Source: Globicatella sanguinis NBRC 15551 | Lineage (GTDB): Bacteria; Bacillota; Bacilli; Lactobacillales; Aerococcaceae | Length of the DNA stretch: 37,318 bases | Assembly (NCBI RefSeq): GCF_001552295.1 | Contig: NZ_BCQX01000005.1 | Span: forward strand, 1 to 37,318 | Direction: 5' to 3' | Shown: positions 1-7,054 of the stretch, in pieces | How the letters are laid out: every line of letters starts with the position of its first letter | How positions within the stretch are numbered: the stretch's first letter is position 1 | Notes under the pieces: model-generated | What the model was told of the DNA's origin: nothing | Seen by the model: the letters and a program-made list of their open reading frames with translations, nothing else | Database searches by the model: none | Position numbers and translations under genes: made by a program

Positions 1-141
1 GTAATACCTAACCTCATTAAGACGCAGTTTGAGGCCACTCAACCACTGCGCTTTTAATTGCCGAGCAATAAGTTGATTGAATTTTTCAAAGTAATACCTA
101 ACCTCATTAAGACGTAGATTGAGGCCAGTCAACCACTGTGC
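1..141 (-). repeat. Tandem pair of 90-bp repeat units (module 1 of a dispersed family)
   Basis: Bases 1-51 and 91-141 are near-identical (both begin GTAATACCTAACCTCATTAA), giving a period of 90 bp. Each holds a short palindrome of the type TTGAG-TGGC-CTCAA. The reverse complement of 65-138 matches 3114-3187 without gaps at 58 of 74 positions (hand count), so the intervening 51-90 segment belongs to the unit as well. The array starts exactly at the window edge and probably continues to the left. No reading frame runs through it. Confidence 0.8.
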
Positions 142-309
142 TATAAAACAATTTGATGGAAACAAACTGAACTTTTAAAGTTCTTCTCAACATCAAGCAA
201 AAAATAAATTGATTATTCTCCATTTCAATCGCCCCTGTGCGTTGTAGAATAGCGATTATCAAAATATAAAATGCCGGTTAAAAGTGCCTGAGCTTTTGTT
301 CATCTTAAT

Positions 310-413
310 AAAAAAAGACTGGAAAGAAATCATTGAGATGCTCCCCATAAAGTAGACTTATTATTTATAGTATCTACCGTACGGGGCCATTCACATTGAT
401 TTCTGCCCAGTCT
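310..413 (-). terminator. Long hairpin terminator of the csbD-like gene
   Basis: The outer arms are 316-332 and 397-413 (17 bp; on the minus strand AGACTGGGCAGAAATCA opposite TGATTTCTTTCCAGTCT), and a run of seven T follows on the minus strand. An inner 64-nt insert itself pairs (GTAGA 352-356 with TCTAC 373-377; CCCC 343-346 with GGGG 383-386). The whole forms a nearly continuous stem of about 98 nt. The arms resemble the much shorter ldh terminator at 34181-34217. Confidence 0.75.
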
Positions 414-425
414 CATTTTTTAAAA

Positions 426-731
426 TTATTTTTTGTCTATAAGGTTTTTGACCCCGTCTACAGCGCCTTTAACAACATCCTTTACTTCTTCTGCAGCATG
501 CGCTACAGATTCAACTGCTTCTGCTGCTTCATGTTTTAAGTCAGTAGAAGTTGCTTTTGCTTTAGCTTGAACATCTTCTTTCGTCGCTTCTGCTTTATCC
601 ATCGCATCATGGGCTTTATTTTTTAAATTAGCTCCAGTTGCTTCAACTTTACCTTCAACTTCAGTTTTTTTGTTGCCTGTTACTCGTCCAACTAATTCTT
701 TTGCTTTTCCTGCTAATTCTTCTAATGACAT
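426..731 (-). CDS. CsbD-family stress protein with LEA-like helical tail
   Basis: A 101-residue protein. Residues 1 to about 45 read as a CsbD-like domain (MSLEELAGKAKELVGRVTGN, the usual start of the family), followed by a lysine-, alanine- and glutamate-rich amphipathic region resembling late-embryogenesis-abundant or apolipoprotein repeats. CsbD proteins are small, soluble and induced by general stress; their molecular role is not settled. The ATG is preceded by AAAGGAGTG, and a TATAAT-like -10 lies at 762-767, so it probably has its own promoter despite following the small gene at 791. A long hairpin terminator lies just downstream. The family call is by sequence recognition; the tail role is inference. 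Confidence 0.85.
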   Translation of the reverse strand: MSLEELAGKAKELVGRVTGNKKTEVEGKVEATGANLKNKAHDAMDKAEATKEDVQAKAKATSTDLKHEAAEAVESVAHAAEEVKDVVKGAVDGVKNLIDKK

Positions 732-790
732 AAAAACACTCCTTTAATTATGATTAACTCTATTATAACGGATTTAAAATAAAATACCTA

Positions 791-1048
791 CTAATTAAAA
801 TAGTTTTCGATGAATTTATCGATTTGATCTTTGTCTCGGGCTTTTTGTGCAGCCGAAATATTCGTTGGATTGAGGTATATACGCAAGGCCTCTTGTGACG
901 TTTCAGTAAAAGCCACAATCGCCTCGCCTTCATCTTCATAAGTCATACGTTTAACTTCCGGATATTGTTTAGACAGTTCTTCAATTAAATCTTCTGCTAC
1001 TGCCTCTCTTAAAACACGGTACATTTCAGCTTGCGGAGCCGGTATCAT
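791..1048 (-). CDS. Small protein of unknown function, 5' end apparently frameshifted
   Basis: The open frame gives 85 residues, rich in acidic and alpha-helical sequence; I do not recognise a family. The ATG at 1048 has no good ribosome binding site. A better start lies upstream: ATG at 1116-1118, ten bases after AGGTGG and just past the HAD gene stop, opens a frame MASKKVKKQKE that stops at once. Removing one A from the A7 tract at 1095-1101 joins that start to sequence in the 85-residue frame (KNKDAEDFVKVDAYMIPAPQ). The true gene is therefore probably 791-1118, about 108 residues, third in an operon after the aldo/keto reductase and HAD genes. Confidence 0.6.
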   Translation of the reverse strand: MIPAPQAEMYRVLREAVAEDLIEELSKQYPEVKRMTYEDEGEAIVAFTETSQEALRIYLNPTNISAAQKARDKDQIDKFIENYFN

Positions 1049-1132
1049 ATAGGCATCTACCTTTACAAAATCCTCTGCATCCTTATTCTTTTTGTTTTTT
1101 TACTTTTTTACTCGCCATTAATTTATTTCCAC

Positions 1133-1978
1133 CTAACGATTCATTTCATATTGATCCATAAATTGAGCATCGGGTTCCTTGACTAATCGCTCCAAAATAT
1201 CAATAACTGCTTGTTCTTCATTCGATCCGATTTTATATTGACAATGTAAGGCTAAGTCAGTATCTGCATTACTCATCGCGACGCTATATTTGACTTCCTT
1301 CATCATTGATTCATCATTTAAACTATCACCAAAAGCCATTACTTCTTCTGCTTTAATTTGATAACGTTCTTTGAAAAATTGGATAGCACTCCCTTTGCCA
1401 CCGTCGTAATGATAAGCATCAACCCAATCATCACCACTTGTTACCACTGATAAATCTGCAAATTGATCACTTAACTCTTTCGCAATGACTTTATTGCGAG
1501 CTAATGAACGTGGACTAAAAATAGCAATTTTAGTTGCCACTTGATCTTCAGGAATTTCTGAAAAATCTTCAACAATTTTATATTCATTGTTATATTTCAA
1601 TATTTTTTCAAAACCGACTCCCTCTGAGACATTCATATAAGAAATCTCGCCAGTACTGATACAAATAAAGAAGTTATCTTTTCCTTCAAAGTAATCACAG
1701 AGCTTTAAAAATGTTTGACGTTCAATGCCGATTACTTGCTCAACTTCATGGTCACACATTATAAAGTTGCCATTATCACCAGCTAAATGAAGCTTCTCTA
1801 AAACGGATGGAGAGAAAAACTCCACAATCTTATGATAAGAATTGCCGGTCGCGATACAAACCATCACGCCTTGTTGGGTTAATTGTTCCACTACCGCTTC
1901 AAATCGTTCGACATCATAAGTCTTATCAGCTCTCAATAATGTTTGATCCAAATCAATTGCTACTAATTTAATCGACAT
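1133..1978 (-). CDS. HAD-superfamily (Cof-type, class IIB) phosphatase
   Basis: A 281-residue cytosolic Mg-dependent phosphatase. Motif I is DLDQT (nucleophile D9, acid/base D11), motif II is in IATGN, motif III is the lysine of DGGKGSA near residue 193, and motif IV is FGDSLND near 215. The cap between motifs II and III is of the C2 type found in Cof/YkrA/YxeH proteins, which hydrolyse sugar phosphates, FMN or pyridoxal phosphate; the substrate cannot be read from sequence. AGGA precedes the ATG. It starts 18 bp after the aldo/keto reductase stop and is followed closely by the small gene at 1118, so the three are likely cotranscribed. Confidence 0.88.
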   Translation of the reverse strand: MSIKLVAIDLDQTLLRADKTYDVERFEAVVEQLTQQGVMVCIATGNSYHKIVEFFSPSVLEKLHLAGDNGNFIMCDHEVEQVIGIERQTFLKLCDYFEGKDNFFICISTGEISYMNVSEGVGFEKILKYNNEYKIVEDFSEIPEDQVATKIAIFSPRSLARNKVIAKELSDQFADLSVVTSGDDWVDAYHYDGGKGSAIQFFKERYQIKAEEVMAFGDSLNDESMMKEVKYSVAMSNADTDLALHCQYKIGSNEEQAVIDILERLVKEPDAQFMDQYEMNR

Positions 1979-1996
1979 TCAAAATCCTACTTTCTT

Positions 1997-2914
1997 CTAA
2001 GGTAATTCATTGCCAGCACTCAAATAAATATCATACCATTCCGGTCTAGATAATGCTACTTCGGTTCCGGCCGCCATCTTCGTAAGTCTATCAGGGTTCA
2101 TTGAACCGATAATCGGTTGCATATTAGCTGGATGACGTAAAATCCAGGCCATGACCATTGCTTCAAATGAAACACCTTTTTGCTCTGCGTACATTCCTAA
2201 AGTGGTGGTTAATTTTTGATATTTTGGATGTTTCATAAATAGCCCTTGCCCCAAGTCCACTTGGAATGGTGACCACGGTTGAATCGTCATTTGTTGTAAA
2301 CGACTAAACTCCAATAAGCCACCTGTGTGATTAACCGATGGTTCATTTAACATATTAACATTGAGTCCTTCATCAATGAGAGGTGTATGTGCCGGCCCAA
2401 ATTGTAATTGATTGACATCGAGTGCTTGATCGACATAATGTTGTAATAATTCAATTTGCGCACGATTTTGGTTGCTTACACCAAAATAACGAACCTTACC
2501 ACTTTCATATAGGTGATTAAACGCTTCAGCTACTTCTAACGGTTCCATTAAAGTATCGGGACGATGTAATAATAAAAAGTCCAAATAATCCGTATCTAAA
2601 CGTTTTAAGATACCCTCTACTGATTCTAAAATATGTTCTTTCGAAAAGTCAAAATAACCTTGACGAATCCCCACTTTTGACTGTAAGAAAATCGCGTCAC
2701 GTTTAATGCCAGCGGCTTTTAATCCTGCAGTAAATACTGCTTCTGATTGTCCCCCACCATAAATATCAGCATGATCAAAGAAATCGATTCCTGCTTCATA
2801 GGCAGCCTTAATAACCGTAGCCGCATCCTGTGTAGATAAACTTGCCATACGCATACATCCATGAGCTAATTGACTTGCCTCTAATGATGATGAGCCGATT
2901 TTAATCTTTTTCAT
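1997..2914 (-). CDS. Aldo/keto reductase (YdhF-like oxidoreductase)
   Basis: A 305-residue NADPH-dependent (beta/alpha)8-barrel reductase. The AKR catalytic tetrad is visible as D47, Y52, K80 and H117 (in FDHADIYGGG, LQSKVG and LLLHRPD). The C-terminal IIGSMNPDRL matches the cofactor loop usual in the YdhF/YcsN branch. The physiological substrate of this branch is unknown. GAGGAG lies 7 bp before the ATG. It is the first gene of the akr-HAD-small protein group. A TTGACA-like box occurs upstream near 2998-3003, but the matching -10 is poor, so I do not call a promoter. Confidence 0.88.
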   Translation of the reverse strand: MKKIKIGSSSLEASQLAHGCMRMASLSTQDAATVIKAAYEAGIDFFDHADIYGGGQSEAVFTAGLKAAGIKRDAIFLQSKVGIRQGYFDFSKEHILESVEGILKRLDTDYLDFLLLHRPDTLMEPLEVAEAFNHLYESGKVRYFGVSNQNRAQIELLQHYVDQALDVNQLQFGPAHTPLIDEGLNVNMLNEPSVNHTGGLLEFSRLQQMTIQPWSPFQVDLGQGLFMKHPKYQKLTTTLGMYAEQKGVSFEAMVMAWILRHPANMQPIIGSMNPDRLTKMAAGTEVALSRPEWYDIYLSAGNELP

Positions 2915-3113
2915 AAACTTGTCTCCTCAATTAATCTGATATTATTAGTTTAACACATCATTTTTTAAATATCTTTAATTTAGCGTGAAAATCATGTCAA
3001 AAAATTTGTAAACCTGATGTAAAGATATACGGCTAGGCATAAACTTTAACAATTCTTTTTGGTTCCATTTATTTCTTTAGAGCGCAGCTTTACTGCTCCT
3101 ACTAATATTGCCC

Positions 3114-3286
3114 CTATGGTTGAGTGGTCTCACCCTACGTCTTAATGAGCTTAGGCATAAAAGTGATAAATTCAACCAGGTTATTGCAACGAAGACTTCG
3201 TTTTTCTACTTCTGGTCTTCTCCCAACTGCGCGAGGGTGGGCAGACGAAGTAAAAATTATTTAATTTTCTACTTCTCGCCCCTCCC
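3114..3286 (+). repeat. Two-module dispersed repeat, most complete copy
   Basis: Module 1 (3114-3187) matches the reverse complement of 65-138 at 58 of 74 positions without gaps. Module 2 (3235-3286) is a hairpin-forming block: GGGTGGG, AGACGAAG, an AT-rich loop, then TTTTCTACTTCTC and CCCCTCCC. The same order of modules recurs at 32227-32346 (minus) and, more weakly, at 34226-34331 (plus). An additional GAAGAC/GTCTTC inverted repeat lies between the modules at 3191-3220. Confidence 0.7.
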
Positions 3287-3301
3287 TAAACATTAAACTA
3301 A

Positions 3302-3344
3302 AAATGGCCTATCCCCTGTGTCAAACAAGAAATAAGCCATTTAA
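3302..3344 (-). terminator. Terminator-like hairpin, no gene assigned
   Basis: On the minus strand AAATGGCTTAT pairs with ATAGGCCATTT and runs into TTTTTAG. No reading frame ends upstream of it; the only thing it could terminate is a non-coding transcript from the 3365-3549 inverted-repeat region. Confidence 0.45.
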
Positions 3345-3364
3345 TTGAAAGTCCGGATTGATGG

Positions 3365-3549
3365 TGGTAGTACAAACTAACGGTTTCCACTGCAACAACT
3401 ATTCTCAACAGTATTCAAGCAATCATATGCTTTTAATTGCCTCCGTTACCTTAATGCTTAATGTCAGGAACTCCCCTATTTATGAATACTCGTTCATTTG
3501 TTGATGAGGTAGCCCAGCAAATTGATTAATTGGATCTTTATAACTACCA
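3365..3549 (-). repeat. Nested inverted repeats, candidate structured RNA
   Basis: Outer arms TGGTAGT (3365-3371) and ACTACCA (3543-3549) enclose inner arms at 3393-3417 and 3483-3503, whose matching cores are AGTATTCA and TGAATACT plus CAACAA and TTGTTG. A further hairpin (GCAAT/ATTGC) lies within the loop. This is the layout of one long imperfect hairpin with a large internal loop. On the minus strand it is followed by the terminator-like hairpin at 3302-3344. I could not assign it to a known RNA family. Confidence 0.4.
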
Positions 3550-3677
3550 ATAGTGAGTAGCATCAAACCGTGTCTAAAAATTCATGTCATCCCTACTGCA
3601 CTGTCCTGAGGTGGACGTAAAAAGCGAAAACCTCTTGTTTTCTACTTCTTGGCCATTAACAAATTTTTTCAAAGGGA

Positions 3678-3776
3678 GGCCAACACAGCGAACATTCATG
3701 CTTCTTAGCCTTCAGCTGTTCCTTTTCTGCCGCTACTTTAATTTTCTAGACCAACACAGCGAATATTCTTGATTCT
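3678..3776 (+). repeat. Pair of 28-bp direct repeats flanking an mfd-like fragment
   Basis: 3678-3705 and 3749-3776 agree at 24 of 28 positions (core CCAACACAGCGAA) with a period of 71 bp. Between them, 3709-3745 is 35/37 identical to 28766-28802, which lies inside mfd. Confidence 0.7.
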
Positions 3777-3790
3777 ATGCCCACTAACCA

Positions 3791-4249
3791 TTATATTTTT
3801 TCAAGAATGATTTTCCAATTGAAGCCATAGCCAATATTAAAGGCTTTAGAAAAACTATTTTGGTTTAAAGCCACCCCAACATTTTGTAAAGAGTTGGCAT
3901 AAAGAATGGCTTGATTTAAATTAACATCTTGGAAAGATTGTCCTACTGGCAATTCATTTTCATACATTAATTGCTCCTCTTTAAAAATCCTAATACGCAC
4001 TTTAGCTTGAGAGGCATCCCATTGGTCAAAGGTATCGTAAGGGATATTGGTCCATAATGACCCATAGCGCTCATCATGGATAGCAACATGACCTTCTATC
4101 GAATTCTCTTTAATAGTTGGTTCTGGAATATCAAATAATTCTAAGTCATCAATCGCTAATTCAGGCCCGACATTTTCTAAATTAATCTTTCCACTAGATG
4201 AAAAGCCAAAACCAATTACCAAACAAAAAAGAGCAAGACAATATAGCAA
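3791..4249 (-). CDS. Hypothetical exported protein, probably a 5'-truncated remnant
   Basis: The open frame (152 residues) can only start at a TTG at 4247-4249, directly after an in-frame TGA, with no ribosome binding site. Its first codons lie inside the stem of the metNIQ terminator. The N-terminus is hydrophobic (LYCLALFCLVIGFGF), like a signal peptide core without the usual positive start; reading back through two in-frame stops (TGA, TAG) reaches ATG AGA GCA AAG at about 4278, which would supply those charges. The rest is soluble, acidic and unrecognised. I read it as a decayed or truncated gene for a secreted protein; expression as an intact protein is doubtful. Confidence 0.4.
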   Translation of the reverse strand: MLYCLALFCLVIGFGFSSSGKINLENVGPELAIDDLELFDIPEPTIKENSIEGHVAIHDERYGSLWTNIPYDTFDQWDASQAKVRIRIFKEEQLMYENELPVGQSFQDVNLNQAILYANSLQNVGVALNQNSFSKAFNIGYGFNWKIILEKI

Positions 4250-4276
4250 TCATTTGTGCTATACCGTCTTTGCTCT
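4224..4276 (-). terminator. Rho-independent terminator of metNIQ
   Basis: On the minus strand the arm at 4257-4276 (AGAGCAAAGACGGTATAGCA) pairs with 4230-4248 across an 8-nt loop, with one bulged A and G-T pairs, followed by a T6 tract. It lies 115 nt after the metQ stop. Confidence 0.85.
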
Positions 4277-4390
4277 CATTAGATTGTTTACGTTACCCAT
4301 CAATGAACTTACTTGAATATTTGCTGTTATATTAATAAATTCAGCAATCATAAGCAAGTGTTATTGTATCTAAAAGTTTACTGACAATGC

Positions 4391-5206
4391 TTATTCTGCT
4401 ACTTCAAAAGCTGGAATTAAATGTCCTTCTTTAGATAATTCGTCAACAAAATCATAAACTTCTTGTGAAGTAAAAGCTTTAACTAATGCTTTAGTAGCAT
4501 CAGAATCTTTGTCTTCTTCACGGACAACCACTTGTAAAGCAAAGGTATTCTCTGGATCTTTTTCTAACATTAAAGCATCACTTGTTTTTAATCCAATTTT
4601 CGCAATATATGTTGGATAATTGAAAACTAAATCTACCCCATCTTCATAAGCTGCAGTTAAGTTTAATAAATCAATTTCGGTAAAGGTTAAATTCTTTGGA
4701 TTTTCTTCAATGTCATCAAGCGTTGCGGTATGATCTGTTCCTTCTTTTAGTTTGATAACGTCATAAGAATCTAAAATTAATAATGCACGTGCCATATTGG
4801 TTGCATCAGAAGGAATCGCTACTTCTGCCCCATCTTCAATGTCTTCAATTGATTGATACTCTGGCGCATAAAAACCTACAACTGGATTATAAATTGTTTG
4901 TACCGCTACTAAATCTGCATCATTAGCCTCATTATACATTTCCATAAAAGGGGCATGTTGCGCAAAGTTAGCATCCACTTCATCATGGAATAATGCTTCA
5001 TTGTATTGGATATTGTCTGACACTTCGACTAATTCAATTTTGTAAGGTGCTTCAACAACTTCCCCTGCAATTTCGACAATATCAGTCATCGGTGGTAAGT
5101 GAGAAGCAACTTTAATAACCACTTCATCCTCAGCATTTACTGCTGGTAAATTAAATAAACTTAACGCACCCATTGTTGCTAAAAATAATTTGAACTGTTT
5201 TTTCAT
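4391..5206 (-). CDS. metQ: Methionine-type ABC transporter substrate-binding protein (NlpA/MetQ family)
   Basis: 271 residues of the NlpA/MetQ family, which binds methionine or related amino acids outside the membrane and delivers them to MetNI. Family features include VASHLPPMTDI, the region around NEALFHDEVDANFAQH, and the IPSDATNMARAL segment near residue 130. The signal peptide (about 1-25, ending PAVNA/ED) looks like an ordinary signal-peptidase-I site: there is no lipobox cysteine, although family members in Gram-positives are normally lipoproteins. GAGGGGGAT precedes the ATG, 14 bp after the metI stop; it is the last gene of the operon before a strong terminator. Exact substrate is inferred. 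Confidence 0.88.
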   Translation of the reverse strand: MKKQFKLFLATMGALSLFNLPAVNAEDEVVIKVASHLPPMTDIVEIAGEVVEAPYKIELVEVSDNIQYNEALFHDEVDANFAQHAPFMEMYNEANDADLVAVQTIYNPVVGFYAPEYQSIEDIEDGAEVAIPSDATNMARALLILDSYDVIKLKEGTDHTATLDDIEENPKNLTFTEIDLLNLTAAYEDGVDLVFNYPTYIAKIGLKTSDALMLEKDPENTFALQVVVREEDKDSDATKALVKAFTSQEVYDFVDELSKEGHLIPAFEVAE

Positions 5207-5220
5207 TTTTTATCCCCCTC

Positions 5221-5901
5221 TTAATTTATACGCTTATCAAAATGTTTGGCTAATTTAAAACCAGCCCATTGAATTATTTGCACTAATAAAATCATGACTA
5301 CAATCGCAATATACATGATGTCAGTCTCATAGCGTTGATAGCCATAACGAATCGCAAAGTCTCCAATGCCACCACCACCAACCACTCCCATAATGGTCGA
5401 ATACGAAAGAAAACTTACAAAAGCTGTCGTAAATCCAATGACTAGAGAACTCTTGGTTTCTGGTATTAAAAAATATCTTACTAATTGAAATGTCGTTGCC
5501 CCCATTGACCGAGCTGTCTCAATAATCTCCGGACCTAACTCCAATAAAGATTGCTCGACAAAACGGGCATATAATGCCACCGCAATTAACATTAGTGGAA
5601 ACGACGCTGCAATGGGATCGCCGGTTGCACGTCCATATACTTTTCTAACAACTGGTTGTAAAGCGACAACTAGTAACAGAAATGGAAACGAACGGACAAT
5701 ATTCACGAAAGCATTTAATATATTATTGATTAATTGATTTTCAAGCGGTTTTCGTTTGGCAGTTAAATACAGATAAATCCCCAATGGCAAGCCTAAAACG
5801 ATGGCTGCTGCACAAGCTAATAGCATCATCGTTCCCGTTTCAAATAACGACTCAGCAAGTTTCGGTAAATACTTAGTCATTCTAGTTAAAAATTCATCCA
5901 T
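5221..5901 (-). CDS. metI: Methionine ABC transporter permease (MetI family)
   Basis: 226 residues with about five membrane spans. The EAA-loop that contacts the ATPase is visible near residues 122-150 (ETARSMGATTFQLVRYFLIP). The C-terminal half shows GVVGGGGIGDFAIRYGYQRY, characteristic of MetI/D-methionine permeases. The ATG overlaps the end of metN by 8 bp (ATGGATGA), so the two are translationally coupled, and metQ follows after 14 bp. Confidence 0.92.
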   Translation of the reverse strand: MDEFLTRMTKYLPKLAESLFETGTMMLLACAAAIVLGLPLGIYLYLTAKRKPLENQLINNILNAFVNIVRSFPFLLLVVALQPVVRKVYGRATGDPIAASFPLMLIAVALYARFVEQSLLELGPEIIETARSMGATTFQLVRYFLIPETKSSLVIGFTTAFVSFLSYSTIMGVVGGGGIGDFAIRYGYQRYETDIMYIAIVVMILLVQIIQWAGFKLAKHFDKRIN

Positions 5902-6631
5902 CTGCTAACACCTCTTTAACATATTGTGAATAGTTGGCATGAGGTGAAACTTCATTGGTGGGTTGATTTTCAATAATCTCTATCAATCGTCCCTTTTCCA
6001 TGATACCAATACGTTGACAAATCGACTTCATGATGGATAATTGATGCGTTACTAAGACCATCGTAATGGCATATCGTTGATTAATATCTTTTAAAATACG
6101 AACAATTTCCTGAGCCGTCATTTCATCCAATGCACTGGTAGGTTCATCAAGTAATATTATTTTAGGATTAATGATTAAGGCTCTAGCAATCCCTACCCGT
6201 TGCTTTTGCCCACCTGACAATTGACTTGGATAATGATGTCTTTTATCATTCAATCCCACCGCTTCCAACACTTGATCAATGGTTAAAGGGTTGTCAAAGG
6301 TGTGAAGTTTTAACGGTAATAGAATATTTTCTTCTACTGTCAAATTATCCAGCAAATTGAATTGTTGAAAAACCATGGCGATATCTTTACGCACCTTACG
6401 CAGTGAGGCCTCTGATAGCTGATTAATCCGATTACCATCAACCATCACTTGCCCCTCATCCGGTTGTAATAATCCATTAATAAATCGAAGCACAGTTGAT
6501 TTACCTGCACCACTTTGCCCGATTAAACCAAAAATTTCGGATTGATTAATCGTTAAATTTAAATCAGACACCGCTGTAAGGGTCGTGTGGTTCGTATTAA
6601 AACGTTTCGTAACACCCTCTAATTGAATCAA
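5894..6631 (-). CDS. metN: Methionine ABC transporter ATP-binding protein (MetN-like, short form)
   Basis: 245 residues. Walker A is GQSGAGKST (38-46), the Q-loop is in VFQQFN, the signature is LSGGQKQR, Walker B is IILLDEPTSALD and the H-loop is VTHQ. Typical MetN is about 340 residues with a C-terminal NIL/ACT domain that binds methionine and inhibits transport; here the chain ends soon after the nucleotide-binding domain, so that feedback domain is absent. The start is a TTG 5 to 6 bp after AGGGTG. First gene of metN-metI-metQ. Confidence 0.9.
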   Translation of the reverse strand: MIQLEGVTKRFNTNHTTLTAVSDLNLTINQSEIFGLIGQSGAGKSTVLRFINGLLQPDEGQVMVDGNRINQLSEASLRKVRKDIAMVFQQFNLLDNLTVEENILLPLKLHTFDNPLTIDQVLEAVGLNDKRHHYPSQLSGGQKQRVGIARALIINPKIILLDEPTSALDEMTAQEIVRILKDINQRYAITMVLVTHQLSIMKSICQRIGIMEKGRLIEIIENQPTNEVSPHANYSQYVKEVLADG

Positions 6632-7054
6632 TTAATCACCCTATTTCTTTATTTTGAATTAGCTAACTCATTTGTTATTATAGCCCATTTATAACTAAAA
6701 TACAAACTAAAAATATAACAGATTTTACTATTAATTAAAACAGCATTGTTTGTGAAGTACTTCCTAAAATAAAACGTTTCACTAACTTATTTATAGGGAT
6801 TATGATTAAACTAATATTCATAAATTTTAAAGCGTTCGATAACAGAATCAGCACATCATTGATACAAATAACACAAAAGCTTAACCAGTAGCCACTGTTA
6901 TTTATTTCACCTTAGTCCGCAGTGTTGACTCTCGCTCAAAATAACCTATCGTTTGCTAAAAATATAACTTCACAGACACAGATAACCAACATCTATAGAG
7001 TATCAATAACTAACCTCTCACATCATGATACTTCTAGACAACTTGCTTTATCGA
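6632..7054. other. Intergenic region between the esterase and metN
   Basis: 423 bp. Apart from the metN promoter I find only AT-rich sequence. A weak GATAACAG/CTGTTAT inverted repeat separated by about 60 nt is not convincing. There is no clear terminator for the esterase gene. Confidence 0.5.
6677..6705 (-). promoter_or_regulatory. Promoter of metNIQ
   Basis: Minus-strand -35 TTGTAT (6700-6705), 17-bp spacer, -10 TATAAT (6677-6682), about 45 bp before the metN start. I see no T-box, SAM-riboswitch or terminator/antiterminator signature between it and metN. Confidence 0.7.

Larger units (their letters stand above)
2915..3790. other. 876-bp gene-free mosaic of repeats
   Basis: No frame here has a convincing start, length or ribosome binding site; the 62-residue frames on the plus strand are repeat-derived. 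The region holds a repeat copy at 3114-3286, a partial copy near 3547-3636, a terminator-like hairpin at 3302-3344, nested inverted repeats at 3365-3549, a pair of 28-bp direct repeats (3678-3705 and 3749-3776), and a 37-nt segment matching mfd (3709-3745). Confidence 0.7.

Noticed and set aside
3108..3296. 62-residue plus-strand frame
   Set aside because: It lies over the module-1/module-2 repeat, has no ribosome binding site and no protein-like composition.
3417..3470. GGTAACGGAGGC on the minus strand, resembling a 23S rRNA stretch
   Set aside because: The match is about 11 bases and the flanks do not follow 23S rRNA; taken as chance.
3470..3560. 26-codon minus-strand frame MLLTIGSYKDPINQF
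   Set aside because: No ribosome binding site, very short, and it lies in the arms of the inverted repeat.
3584..3772. 62-residue plus-strand frame
   Set aside because: It covers repeat DNA and the mfd-like fragment on the antisense strand; no start signal.
6632..7054. Possible SAM riboswitch or T-box ahead of metN
   Set aside because: No conserved core, no terminator/antiterminator pair near the start codon.
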